The notes beneath the pieces were generated by a model that saw nothing but the letters and a program-made list of their open reading frames with translations, did not search any database and was not told where the DNA came from. A program made the position numbers and the translations under genes. A stretch of DNA of 64,000 nt from Rotaria sordida (Eukaryota > Rotifera > Eurotatoria > Philodinida > Philodinidae): NCBI GenBank assembly GCA_905250125.1, contig CAJNOL010001153.1:254-64253 (forward strand), written 5' to 3'. Below are positions 39,227-52,324 of this stretch, in pieces (position 1 is the first letter of the stretch; each line of letters opens with the position of its first letter).

Positions 39227-42200
39227 TTACATACGTCGAAATTCAGGATTGAGTATAATTATTTTAAAATTGCGTCGACCACGAACTTGAGCAACAAGTT
39301 GAATAGAATCAAAAAGACGAAGCATTGTTGGAAAACCATAATCTGTTGGATAGAGTAAATGACTTGAACCAGTTTGTCGTTGATATTCAACAATAAAATC
39401 ATCATAAGACATACGACCATCACATGGACTTAAAAGAAGTACGACATTATAAGCAAAAATCATTGGTGGAGTTAAACGAATTGTTTGATCGATTACCTAA
39501 GTAAAAAAAAAAATATCTTTTTTTTTTGGTATATGATCAAAATTTTAAAAAAATAAACCTCAACATAATTACGTAATTCATTACGACACATATTTAATGT
39601 AATATCTTGTTTAAAATGAACAAGCATATCTTGTTTTAATTGCCAAAAAGATAATTGACATTGAGAAAGCATCAATGTAAGAATAACATTTTTTGTTAAT
39701 TGTAATATTATTGGATTTGATTCTTTGATTGAAATAGAAATATCAGTTTCAGTATAATGAAACTAACATTAAATAAAACAATAAACATATTTAAAAAAAA
39801 AAAAAAAGCTTTTCTATGAAAACATACTTCAAATTTATCGATCATGGTAAGAAGTAATGTTTCAAGATTACTTAAACCATAATCTTCTGGATTCAATTCA
39901 TTTCGATAAACTTGTAAATATTGTATTCGTAAATCTTTAAGTTTTAATTGACCATGAGATTTTTGAATAAGTTGTTCAATATTTAATAATATTGCATGTC
40001 CTATCATAGTTGATGTTAATTGAACAATTTTCTCACCATTCTTATCTTCATTAATCTAATTTGAATATTTAAAAAATAAAAGAAAAAAAAAAGATCATAT
40101 TTCTATTTCAAATTGAAAATATTATTTAATATATGTTATACTTTAACAATATCAGAAAGTTCTTCAAGTAAATCAATTAAACGAGAAAAACCATATGTTT
40201 GTACTTTACATTGATAACCAAAATGATGACTAAATAAATATATATTGAAATTTATAGAATAAAAGTTAAAAAATACTTTTTTTTTCTTACTGGTAGGATG
40301 GAATAAATTTTTGAAATGGTATACTAAAATCAGGTAAAATACGAAGCATATCAATAACATCTTGTTGAAAATTTCCAGTTGCATAAATTTCTAAATTAGT
40401 TCGTTCTAAATTAAAAGATTTAATTTATTCTAAATTTATCTAAGAAAAAGATTACCTTTACGATAGAGTTTAATAATACCCTTATCAGCATCCAATACTA
40501 ATTCTTTATTATCTTTCACTTCATTAACAAGATCTTCCAAATAACACATACCAAAATCAACAACACAAAATGGTTTTTTATAAGCTATTTCTAGAATAAT
40601 AAAAACAAAAATATTTTATACAATTGATTTAATCTTTATATGAGATTATATAGGATTTTAGTGCTAATAGCATTGCCTTCTTTTTTTTTTGTTGTTGAAA
40701 AAAGGATGTAAGTATGAGTACAGGTTGTTCCCTTATCGTCACATCCCTTCTCAGAAAGATGTGAATATCATTTTATAATCTCAAAAAAGTTATCGTCATT
40801 ACTTTTGTCTTTTTTTTTATTATTTTTTCTTTAAATTCATTAGTAGAGAAAACATAAATATTTCTTCATACCGTATTCAATTGGAATTTCACTAATTGAC
40901 ATTGATCGTTGTGGTTTATTTTTCAATATACGAATAATATCATTAGTAAATCGTTTCATTTGACATCGATGAGTAATTGTTATAATACGTTTATTTCCAT
41001 CACCAAGTATCTATTTAAAAAAGAAACAATATTTTTATTTTTATTTTTATTTAATTAGAAATATTTTTCTTAATTACTTGAATTGATTTTGGTATAGCAG
41101 ATAAAAGATCAATAATTTTTGAAAAACCATAATCAGCAACACGACATTGTCGATTAAAATATTGATGATAAGTTGAAACAAATTTTGAAATAGGTAAACG
41201 ACAATGTGAACCTTGATTTTTAAGTAAATCAAGAACTTCACGTGAAAATTGTTGTAAACGTTGTTGAACTTCAACACATGTATCGACATGCACTACAAAG
41301 CGAAATAAATTCATCAAAAAAAAAAAAATAAATAAATTATAACATTTACTATTTGATGTATCAAATAGTGTAGGCATAAATGATGTTCCTGGAGTATGAG
41401 AAAATTGAATTTTTTTAATAACTCCTTGCCCAGTTACAATTTGAATATCTTTGATACCTAAAGAAAAGAAAATATTAAAATAAATCAATCAAAAAAACAT
41501 ATTAAAGAAATTTACATGAAATATAATGTTCAACTGGTACACCATCATCATGATCAATTAAAGATTCAAAATTATGTGAATAACATTGAGGAAAACTATA
41601 AATAATAAACTTTTCAAATATAAAATAGAATTTTTTCAATTAAATTATTACCTAGCTAAAGGCATTGAACCATTATGTTGAATTAATAATTGACGAACAT
41701 TATCAGCAAATGTTCGAAATGAAATTTGAATAAATGGTAAATCAAGATCAGGATTAATAATAAATTTTTTTAAACAATGTATTATACAATAAGGTTGTTC
41801 AAGTTGAGTCTAAAAATTAAAATAATAATTGATTACAACATAATACAAAAATATATAATTACATACATGTATATAATTTTCATCGAAACGAACACGAAAT
41901 GCTGGTAATAGACGAGCAATTCGATTACCTCCACAATCTTGAATATCAATGACATGTTTCATTGTATATAATTCACTTACATGAAGAGGTTTTTGAAATC
42001 TAATAAAAAAAAAAAAAAAACAATATTTACAATATGTTTCATAAGTCTTGAAACACAACTAAATTAGTTTTATATGTAGACAAAAAATAATTCTTAACTA
42101 AATGTTTTTTTATATATGAGCTATGAGTATTCGTATCAATCTTTCAAATGATATATTATTTAGATAAGATCTTCTTTTGTAATAATAAAAAATATAAATA

Positions 42201-43471
42201 TGAAAATATGTGAAGATATTTCTATTTTTTATCTTTTCAAAGCTTAAAAATTGTTCTTCTCGTACTTTGTCCTTTAATATTCAGTGAGCCACATGACAGC
42301 AAATTTAGTGTCATCTTCTTTGAGGTAAAACTCAATAAAAAAAAAAAAAGCTTCAATCATTGTTCTTTGTATTTCGTTCTGCATGCCATTTCAATTCGGT
42401 TACTGAATACATAATTCGGCTGAACATATTTAATCAGTAGATCGTGATGAGCATCGAATAAATAATTATTAGCTTTGGCTACGCTATTTTTGATGTAGAA
42501 TTGTTCAACATTTTATTCGAAAAGTCATGTTGATCGATTGAAAAAAATTTATCTTCACAGATTCTCATGTTTATATTTTTATTATTACAAAAAAGAAAAT
42601 ATTATCCAAATAATATTTCATTTGAAAGACTGACACGAGTATTCACGGTTCTACATATAAACTAAATTTATTGTGCCTTAAGACTTATGAAACATTCTAT
42701 ATTGTAAAAAACTTTTTTTTTTTCTACCGGCTTTGATATTCTTGAATAAGTGTAACAAGTACACAACTACAATCTGGATGTTCTTTAAGTAAAAGAGCAA
42801 TTTCTAAAGTTCGTCTAGAATAATCAAAATATATATTAGATTTACGAGAATAGTATCAATAGAAAATAACTTACTCAGTTGTATCAATTGTTGATGTTAC
42901 GGAAGGCAATTGTTTTGTTGGTGGTGATGTTTCGTGTGTCAAAGTAGAAGCAAGAAAGGTCGGTGCAAGACGTGATCGTTTAATAGATGATGGTACTCGA
43001 TTGTACAAATCAGATATAGATGATCGTACTGGTGTTGAAAATTCTAATTTCGGTGGTGGTTGATTATTTGTTAATGATCGACCAACTAAATATAAAAAAA
43101 AGAAAGATAAATTTTTAAATTAAATAAAACTTTTTCTTTTTTTACCAATCGTTCGATTGCTAACATCAGAAAGAGGCCGTTTAATAGCAGCACTTGTAGG
43201 TGATTGAGGTTCAAGTTCATTCATTACTGAGCGTGGTGTATAAACAGGTGCTTCTTGTATTAATGTATGATTCCATTGAGATGGACTAGACGTCCACAAA
43301 TTTGATGTAATAGATTGTGCTAAACTTGATTCAATATAATTACTATCACTGAGCAAATTGAATACTGTTTGCTTATCAAAATCTGGTCCAAGACAACTAA
43401 GCACATTCAAATTCATCTGAGCAGTAGCACTTTTCGCTTGTTGTTGTTGTTGTTGTTGATAATCATGTGAC
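39227..43471 (-). CDS. MARF1: MARF1-like LOTUS-repeat protein (no NYN domain seen)
   Basis: Fifteen exons from 43146-43471 to 39227-39496; from the first in-frame ATG (43416) about 813 residues. One exon edge near 41517 is uncertain by one base. Eight LOTUS/OST-HTH-like modules follow an N-terminal disordered, polyQ-starting stretch; diagnostic pieces are [59 protein letters not shown] and [15 protein letters not shown], which match vertebrate MARF1 LOTUS repeats closely in order. MARF1 controls germline mRNA stability through RNA-binding LOTUS domains. Vertebrate MARF1 also has an NYN ribonuclease and RRM domains upstream; neither is visible before the caudal gene. The acceptor at 43472 implies a 5' exon, so the start could lie slightly upstream. 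Confidence 0.85.
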
Positions 43472-43473
43472 CT

Positions 43474-44060
43474 ATGGAAAGAAAAAAAAATGATATATTT
43501 TTTTTAATAATATATTAAATAGAGACAAACATTATAAACGACATTGTTTGGTATATGTTGTTGTGAACAGATAGAAAACAAGTCGACGTCAAACAGAATG
43601 TGTACGTATGTGTATATCTGTCCTCTTATACTAGCATGCATAATGGCCGACGATGTAATAGAGAGAGAGCGAGAACGACCGAGATAAATTACTGATGAAC
43701 ATCTCTTTGTTTTTCTTTTTGTCCATTCGGACGATAATACCTGGAGGTATTCATACAAACGAGCGTATCTATATATATATGAAAGGAAAACGCCCGTTCA
43801 GTGTTTTCATCATACATTGTACTACGAGCATTTTGGTCGAAAGAAGGAAGAAATAATATATGTTCTTCATTATTGTTACATGCAAATGATATCCTATTCT
43901 TATTTCAGTAGATATAAACGCGAAAGAAAAAAAAACAAAACAAAACATTACGATCAAAATATTATTTTCAAGACTCTTTGAAAATTACAAAAAAAAGAAA
44001 AAACAGAAAAGAAAAAAAAAAGAAGTATTAAATGTGTCTCTTTAGAAGAAATAAATAGAA
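43474..44060. other. Probable 5' region of the MARF1-like gene
   Basis: No conserved coding exon. A GA-rich tract (gagagagagcgaga, about 43660-43676) resembles those upstream of other genes here and may be promoter-associated. Confidence 0.35.
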
Positions 44061-45595
44061 TTACGCATAATTTTGATAATAATTTGGACTTTCAAGACCA
44101 CCATCACTTGGTGAATCACCATCATTAGAATTATTTAATTGACGTGTTGAAGATATTTCTTGTCGTTTTTTATTTAATTTACGTTCTTTTGCACGACGAT
44201 TTTGAAACCAAATTTTAATCTATATTAAAATTATTTTTTTATTTATTTATTAAAACTAAATCAAACTTTATTATTTTTCTTACTTGTCGTTCACTTAATG
44301 ATAATGTTAATGATAATGCTGATTTACGTGGTATTGAAATATATTTTGATATAATAAATTCATTTTCAAGTTCATATCGTTGTTGATCTGTATAAACAAT
44401 ACGATATTTATCACGTGTACGTGTTTTTCCTATGTATAGAAAAGAGCAAAGAATTATACCTGTTTTTAACTATAAGAAATTTGTTCTTCATATATTTCTT
44501 TGTCTAAACTTCAAGATTGGCCTTATCTTTCATATAGGTATATCAACAATTGAAAGTCATAAAAAAAAAAATCTCTACCACGTTTTGCAGTACCATTTTA
44601 TGGCACTCGACATTCTTTTTTTTTTTTTTTTCTTCTTACAAAAATCAATCAAACAAAATTGACTTATCAAATACATTATTGTTACCCATCGTATGTTTAC
44701 ACTCGAATCATGTTATATGTATAACACCAATGTGGAAGCGCATGTTTCTCAATCAATGCCCTTTTAACGTATTCCTTTTTTTATTTTATTTAAAGGTCAA
44801 TTGATTACCGTTCAATGGATTTTTTGGTGGTATTTGAATTAATTGTGTTGATGATGAATCATTTTTAAGCCAATTTATATGTTGAGGTGAATTTGATGGT
44901 TCATCTTTAGATATTTGTTCTTGACAATGATTTATATGATTTGATCTTTCAAAATATGATGGTGGACTATATGATGATTCAAATTTAATTGGAATCGCTG
45001 TTTGTGGCGGTGGTGGAGGTGGTTGTGTCCATTGAGGTTGTGATGAATCATAGAAATTATTTGATGAATAAAATGGACATGGAGTTGTATAATGACGATA
45101 CGATGATGGATTTGTTGTTGGATGTAAGGATTGATAATTACCTGAACCAAGCCATGTTGATGGATCATTACATGTTGGTGGTGATGGTGGATAAAGATGT
45201 TGATGAATATGATGATGATGATGTGTTGCAGAAATAGTAGCTGATGTATTTAATTGTGATAACTGTACAGATGAAACAGGTACAAGTGTTTCAATTGTTG
45301 GATTTGAAGATGAGGATGAGGATGAGGATGATGATTGAGTTTGATCAAGAACTGTAATTGTTGGATTTGTTAGAATATTATGTGTTGTAGTTGCTGGTGT
45401 TGGCCAATAATTATAATCGAATGCTTCTATTTTCGATGTTGCATTTGGATAATCGGAATAAATATTTGCTTGTGGAGGATAAGGATGATATGATGGATCA
45501 AACATGCGTAAAGATTCACCTGATGTACCTGTTTCATGATCATTAGACATTGTTGATGAATAGTGTATATTATTATTATTATTATTATTATTCAT
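44061..45595 (-). CDS. Cdx: Caudal/Cdx-family homeodomain transcription factor
   Basis: Exons 44809-45595, 44284-44429, 44061-44219 give 363 residues. The homeodomain (about 264-323) starts [20 protein letters not shown], has [14 protein letters not shown] and ends with helix 3 [14 protein letters not shown]; [18 protein letters not shown] and the RRAKERK helix are caudal signatures. The intron splits the homeodomain just before IKIWFQN, a position common in Cdx genes. The long first exon is rich in Ser, Pro, Asn and His with poly-Asn and His runs, as in many activation regions. The usual Cdx hexapeptide (PYxWM) is reduced to a lone INWLK before the homeodomain. Cdx factors pattern posterior body and gut. 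An AG acceptor lies 3 nt before the start ATG. Confidence 0.93.
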
Positions 45596-48500
45596 ATTCT
45601 AAATTAATAAAATAGGTAATATATTATTTATTGCTTTCTTATACCTGAATATCTATTTGAGATAATTCGTCGTAAACGAAAAAAAGTAAAAATTATTGCT
45701 TACTTACTTTGATGATTATAGGTGTTGAAGATGATGTAATAAACGTCAATGATAATTTCACGGATAATCAATAGATGTTATTTATTATTATTGTTGTAGT
45801 AATAAAATTAGAACTTTTTCAATAGAGCTACTCCTTCTATTATTACTTTAGTCACATGTTATAATCATAAAAAAAATAATAAAAAAAAAAAAAGTCTAGA
45901 AATTGTCTTCTTTCAATTGAGAGATGGATGATGATGATGATAATTCGTATATATTGTAAAGAAGTAGACGTGTATATAACTGCACTTTTTTTTTTTATGA
46001 TTCAATGTTCGTATCAAATAACACAGTTTCTCTTTGCGATAAATCGTCAAGAGGAGCGAGAGAGAGAGAGAAAGCAAAGGTAAGCAATTTTTATTGGCTA
46101 AAGAAAGAAAAAATTATATTATTGGTTAGGAATAACGAAGAAGAAAAGAATATTTTGTTTTCAGAATCTTTATTATTCATCAAAGTTATGATTTCAAATG
46201 ATAAGAAAAAAAAAAACTCTATTTTTATTTTCTTTTAAATAATTTTTCTATAAATGAAAATTAGCTTAAGTCAGAAGCAGTTCAATATAATAATTACAAT
46301 TTTAACGTAAAAATACATTAGTTGACGTATAAAATTTGACTGGATGTGAGTTCAAGAATGTTGTTTCACGTATTGTCTAAAAAACTTTACATTTATTGTT
46401 GATTCGTATTTTAGATTTTTTTTTAGCAATTTTATGTCTATTGCTGATTTAAGCCTTTAAGTTTTGAAGAGTAAGGTATAAATAATGTGGATGTCCGATG
46501 CAATTGGATCGAAATTAAGCATTTTTCAAAAAATGTCCTAAGTGAAAAGTATACTGACTGGCGGTCTGGAATTTTCCGAAAAGAGAGATGATCATAGTCA
46601 CAAAACATGTTTTTGAAATCCATTAGAGGTTGTATTAGCTCATTTTTGGACGTTTTCTGCTGAAAAAAATTGAAAAAATATTTTAGAAAATAGGGGCGAT
46701 TGTTTCCCCTATAAAGTCGTCATCGTCAGGACTCGGTACATTCTTCGATCTTCTATTAGAGTTTGACAAGTACGAAACAAATAAAGAAGTAAAATTTTAG
46801 CGAGATAGATCATGTTTGGTTTATTCAGTTTCATGAAAGTAGGACAAAAATCAATCCATTCTCTCCTGTAAGTTTTTACTGTAGAAATTATTTATGTAAC
46901 AAAAGGAAAACATATTATCAAAAAAAGAATCTTCGGAAAGGAAGGTTCAAGAAGTGAGTCTCAGTAACGGAAGAAGAAATATGAATACGATCAGAATGTT
47001 AAATTTCATCGAAAAATTAATCTGAAATAAAGATAGGACAAAAAGAATTGGCAAGTTGTGGTAATGCCAAGCGTGCTCTTCCCTTGAATCTACTACTGAA
47101 AAAAAAACAACAAATTCATTTTCTTTGTATGCATTGTACAATAAAATATTTCTTTTTTTTGCTTTTTAATCGTTGTTCTGTTTCTTTTCATTGCTTAGAA
47201 CTCTGCTGCATATAGATTTTTTAATCTTTCGACTAGTTAGAAATGAAAAGAGTATATTTCCGTTTTATCAACATAAATTTTTTTTCTGAACAATTTTTTA
47301 CTGAAGAAATCTTGCCTTGAAAAGTTAACATCAGTTGCAAGGTTACAAAAACTCTTTTGATCAGATGATATGGGTGTAGATATTGGGCTTCTCTAATCCA
47401 ACATCCGGATTGGAAGACTGGCACCATCAACTGAATGCAAATTTTGCTATCTTCAATCCAAATTTATAGCTATTGATGAATTAAAGAAAGATTATATGTT
47501 CAACATGGCTACGATGAAACAACAAAATGAATAGATCTTCATGAAAAAAAAAATTTATTTTTTTTCGAAATTAATGAATTTTTGATTTAATGGAATAATA
47601 TGAAAAAAGTTTCATTTAACATTAGATGAATATTTTAAGAAGATCATTATAATAATATTTTTTGAACTATTGAATTCTAATCTCATTTCTATTATAACAA
47701 TAATATTCTCTAATATAAAGTCGAATTTTCTCTTATTTATTAAAAATTTGGAATAAAGAATTATATCGAATCAAATAATAATTGAAAAATATTATCTTTT
47801 TTATATTTCTTCAAGTGGTTTTATATTGATTAATTCTGTTGGATGTTCAATCACGGTATACTCGAAAAGATAAGCATTCTTTTATGTGATTTAATTGCAT
47901 CGTCATTCCTTCTTTTTTTTTTTTTAGTAACCAATGTCTCTACCTTCTGTCTTATTATTATTAATCGTATTATGCTATCTTTTTTTTTTTCTTCTCTTTC
48001 CCTCTATCAAAAGTAAACAAAATAAAAAACAATCTGTATATGTGAAAAAAAAAAGAAAACAGAAATACATTGGTGAGAATCATCTGATGATCTTATTAGA
48101 ACATCATTATTTATCAAGTTTTAGTCCAATTATGAATAGATGTCTTGTTCTGATTTTTATGTTAACAAAAATCAAGTTCATTTATATCAATTTTCTTAAT
48201 AGCTTGAGCTTGTTGTCACTTGAGTGGTAGAACTATGACTTCTCCACCTTATTTCAGTTTTTTTTTTCAATCACACCTTAGTGTGACCAATCAGTATTCA
48301 TTCTAATTGATTCGATGTCTTGTCTCAATTGGCATACACAATATATATATATGTATAGATGTAAAAAGTCAAACTGTGCATAAAATTGATACCATTCATA
48401 TTTAATGGAGTTAAAGCAAATATATTTATACTTGTCTTAATGTCACTTTTGGAAATATTATGAATAGAAACTTTATTTTCTGATATGATGAATATACAGA

Positions 48501-49014
48501 CAAGAAAAAAAAAAGAAGGAACAACGGTATATAATCACTAAGAATATCACAGATAGGAAAAAAATGCTAATGATACAATAATTAATGTGTGTGGAGTAAC
48601 TATTGGTTCGATGAAATGTAAAATAATAATTAAAAAAGAAAATATAATAAATGCATATAGATAGTACACTTCTTTTTTTTTTCTGTCAAAATAATAAAAT
48701 TTTTCGTTTATCGAATGGAAATAAAAAAAAAAAAAAAAAAAACGAGAAAATAAATAAAACAATGGTTCATGGAGTAAAAAAATACGAATTCACATTACAT
48801 ATAAATATCTATGTAAAAATGAATTAATTTCATCGGTGTACTGTTTTTTTTTCTTTTTCAATTTTCGACTCGATTACTTTTAAATAATTTATGAAAAAGA
48901 AAAAAAAAGAGTTTTGGCTTATATTTTAAAATTTAGTTATTAAAAACTAAGTTCATTGACTCTGTCGAAATAATAAAAACAATAATTAAAGCAACAAAAA
49001 TAAAGTTTGATGAA
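45596..49014. other. Gene-free region between Cdx and SH3BP5
   Basis: Upstream regulatory space of the caudal gene. Short open frames (for example 46005-46238 and 47934-48230) are low complexity and lack splice or domain support. No transposon structure recognised. Confidence 0.5.
46054..46071. repeat. (GA)n tract upstream of caudal
   Basis: gcgagagagagagagaga-type run about 460 bp upstream of the Cdx start; possible GAGA-type promoter site or microsatellite. Confidence 0.6.
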
Positions 49015-52000
49015 TTAATAAAATAAAGATTTTGATATAATATCATTTTTTTGTCCATATGGCTGATCACGTGTACCTGTTGGGATTGTTAATTCGGTTG
49101 CATAAGAATTAAATATAGAAGCTAAATGATCAAGTTGGTCATCAGATATAAGATTAAATGATCCACTTCTATCATCTTCATCATCTGTTGTACTTTGTGA
49201 TATTTGTGATGAATAACTTGGTAATCTGTCACGAGCACTATTAATTAATTTGTTTGCTTCTTGTTCGGGATTCGTTAAAATAGTTATACGTGGTGCACCT
49301 TTTGAACAAAGAATAAATTGATTATTAATATCATCTGTTTTCTTTATTGTTTCATCAGATTCCGATGAATTTTGATCATTTATATTAGTAAATATTCCAG
49401 GTGGTAAAGTTTCTGTACGAAGTAAACATGAACGAAGCATATCATCTGAATAATTTGTTCGTATTGATAGTCTTGGACTATTACTAGTTGGAAGTGATGT
49501 TGATAATGATTCTCTTCTCTAAAAGATAAGACAAAAAAAGACAAACTATAGTTGTTGTAGATTTTTTTTTTGTTTTTGTTTTTGAAAATAGAAAATTGAA
49601 AGATAAATATTGTTTGTATATAAGTTAATTGTTATTCACTTACATCTATTATTTGTTCTTCACATTCTTTCTGTAATTTGTTTTGATGACGTTTATCATG
49701 AATTTCATTACTAATACGTTCAAGATTTCTTAATGATTCTTGATATTGACTTTTAGCTTCATTAACACAATTTTCAAGGCCATGTATTTTACGTTTTTGA
49801 AACTAAAATCAATAAATTTATTTTAAAATGATTAAATCTAGCGTTGATTTCAGGAGCTGTGAAAGTAGAATGTGTGTGTATAGGAATAAACATCAGGAGA
49901 AAGCAACAATTGATTGCATGTTTGATAAAAGCATGATTCTTTTTTACATTCTATAAATCTCAATTTATACATATGTGATTTAATCGTACATAGCTCAGTG
50001 TGAGTGTGAAGACGGTATGTGAAAAATATAGTTGTACTCCATGGAATGGAGAAGTGGAGGATCTCGCTTGCAGACGGTAATTAAATGTTGACATTCACCG
50101 TTTCAATTCATCGAAATGTTACGAAAAGACTAAAATAATATGTATTTTGAAATAGCGAAAACTTCAATAGATGAATGCTTCAGAATAAACAAAAACTATA
50201 TGGATTATAGTAGATTTCTAAACAACTACTATTTGCTGTCGTGTAATGCTTCCTGCACAACTTGAAGGATCTACTAAACATTTGTACTTATACTTATATC
50301 TAATATTAGTTGTCCTTAAATAGATTGTTAGTGATTTTCTCGACTTATGTGAATTATTTTTCTGTAATAATACTAATAAATTTTTTTAGCATTTTAGTTT
50401 CTCGTACTGCGACTATTTGTCTTAGCGTCCAATTTGTCGTAAACTTGTACATCAGACCTCGAAATTAGACCAAAAATTGCTCGTGCCTGTCCAGCTCGGT
50501 CCAACTGAGAATGGCACTATTAAAAATATATTTCTTTTACAAAAAGGTTTCCAAACAATGGAACTCTACAATCATTGCAGTTATTTATTAGAACATTGTA
50601 AAAAGTTTATTATCATAATGGCCACGAATTGAATTAGGTCGGACAATTTTAATGCTTGAAAAAACAGCGTACATTTGTAGGTATTTCAACTTCTTGAAGA
50701 CTATCATTTTTTAACAAAAAATTTTCACAAGTAAAATGCCTGCTGATCAATTTCAATGAGTCAGATTGGTCACTATTTTTAGTTACACTGGTCAATCTTA
50801 GTAACAATTATGCAGCTTAACACAGTTGATAGTAAACTCGGCCTCCCTTGCCGATGAGGGATATTATTGAAATGAATAAATACTCTACTTTTATTTAATA
50901 ACTGAATGAAACTTTGAAAACGTTCGCATTATAAAGATTCTTGATTCTTACCAGTAGACATGTATTGAGCCCAAGCTACTCGGACTCGATACATGCCTAG
51001 TTACCAATTGCAAGGTGCAAAATCCATGTAAGAAATTTTGACGAAAAATCCGAATAAAATCGATTAAGATCAGATGTTTTCTGTTTTCTTACTCGGAAAA
51101 CCTTCCCTTGTAAAACTAACTAAAGTTCGGACCAAGCGATCCATTTCAAGCCCTGATGTACATATCTTAATAATCAAAAAAAAATTAATCGTTATTATCC
51201 AGTGAGACTAGCAAGATTTTGTTAAATTTGTATTAACTTTGCAAAACATTTTCCTATATACTTTTTTCGTGACCTCTATTTGACTTACATCTAATTCTTT
51301 ATGATGTTCGACTCTCATTTCATAATAAGGTCTATAAAAAAAAAAAAGCAGCATATTATCTTTTTTGTTTTATTTATACGTAAAAGTTTTCTTACTTTGA
51401 TTTATTAATCGGTCGTCGACATTCTTTTTGTAATTTTAAAACTAATTGTTCAATATCAAAATAAACTCTTTCAACACTTTGTTGATCTAAATCAGCTTGA
51501 TATTTTTCTTGTTCAGCTGCATTTGCCTCAAAAAAAAAAAAAAAGAAATCAAATAGTTTTATTTTACTTTTTTTTTAAATGAAATTATTTAAACAAACTT
51601 TTGCCATAGCTTGAAGATATGTTTCATTCCATGCTGTTGTATTTTGATGTGATCTTGCTGCTTCATCAATATAATCAGCCTTGAAAATTAAATTATATAA
51701 ATACAAAATGATAAAAATTTATTATTACCGAAGCACTAGCTATTTCTTTAGCAGCAACATGTAATGCTTGTGCACATTCAAATCGATCTTTAGCTTTTAC
51801 TAATTTGTCTTTAACATCTCGAAGTTTAATTCGAGCATCATAATAACCTCTTGATTTGGCTACAGCTTCACCAATCTTTTGTTCTAATTGAAATAATTCT
51901 GTTTCTGATTTTTTCTTAAATTCATCGTGTATTTTTCGTGCTTCCTAAAAATAAGAAATAGAAAAAGAAAAAGAATTTATACTTTTTTTTTTTGTCTTTT

Positions 52001-52233
52001 TGAAAATTACATCAAGTTGAAGTTCTAATTGATTGATAGCTTCATTAGCATAATTTAATCGGTCTAATTCGATCTGAATTATATCAAGAAGAATTATTTA
52101 AAACAAAAAAAAATAAAAGGAATGAAAATTTCAAAAAACAAACTTGAATTCGAGGATCAAGTTCATCATCTTCGTCAGATTTTGAATTCATTTCAATGAA
52201 TGAGTCATTTTGAGTATAAGACAAATGATCCAT
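49015..52233 (-). CDS. SH3BP5: SH3BP5-like coiled-coil Rab11 exchange factor
   Basis: Exons 52144-52233, 52011-52073, 51729-51944, 51599-51679, 51396-51526, 51289-51331, 49644-49802, 49015-49518 sum to 428 residues (human SH3BP5 is 455). The N-terminal two-thirds is one long coiled coil with family signatures: DELDPRIQ, LNYANEAINQLELQLD, SKPYYEMR and YQESLRNLERISNEIH. The Ser-rich C-terminal third is unstructured. SH3BP5/REI-1 proteins activate Rab11 by nucleotide exchange and bind JNK. An AG acceptor 7 nt before the start and only 91 nt to the stop of the upstream SIRT6-PMVK gene suggest co-transcription. A second ATG 4 nt upstream is out of frame and closes after about ten codons. The 1.5-kb intron at 49803-51288 holds no recognisable feature. 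Confidence 0.92.
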
Positions 52234-52324
52234 TCATAATCTATAAATAGAAAAATGAATTTATCTTTGATGATATTATTCTATATTGAAAAGTATACAA
52301 CAAAAAAAAAACAACAGTAGATTA
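52234..52324 (-). promoter_or_regulatory. 91-nt gap between SIRT6-PMVK and SH3BP5 with splice acceptor (operon candidate)
   Basis: The gap is too short for an independent terminator and promoter of normal size. On the minus strand it ends in a T-rich run and tttatag, seven bases before the SH3BP5 ATG, as expected for a spliced-leader acceptor. Confidence 0.45.

Noticed and set aside
44932-45237. Open frames overlapping Cdx exon 1 in other frames and antisense
   Set aside because: The homeobox gene's own frame is fully explained by splicing; these are His/Val-rich shadows.
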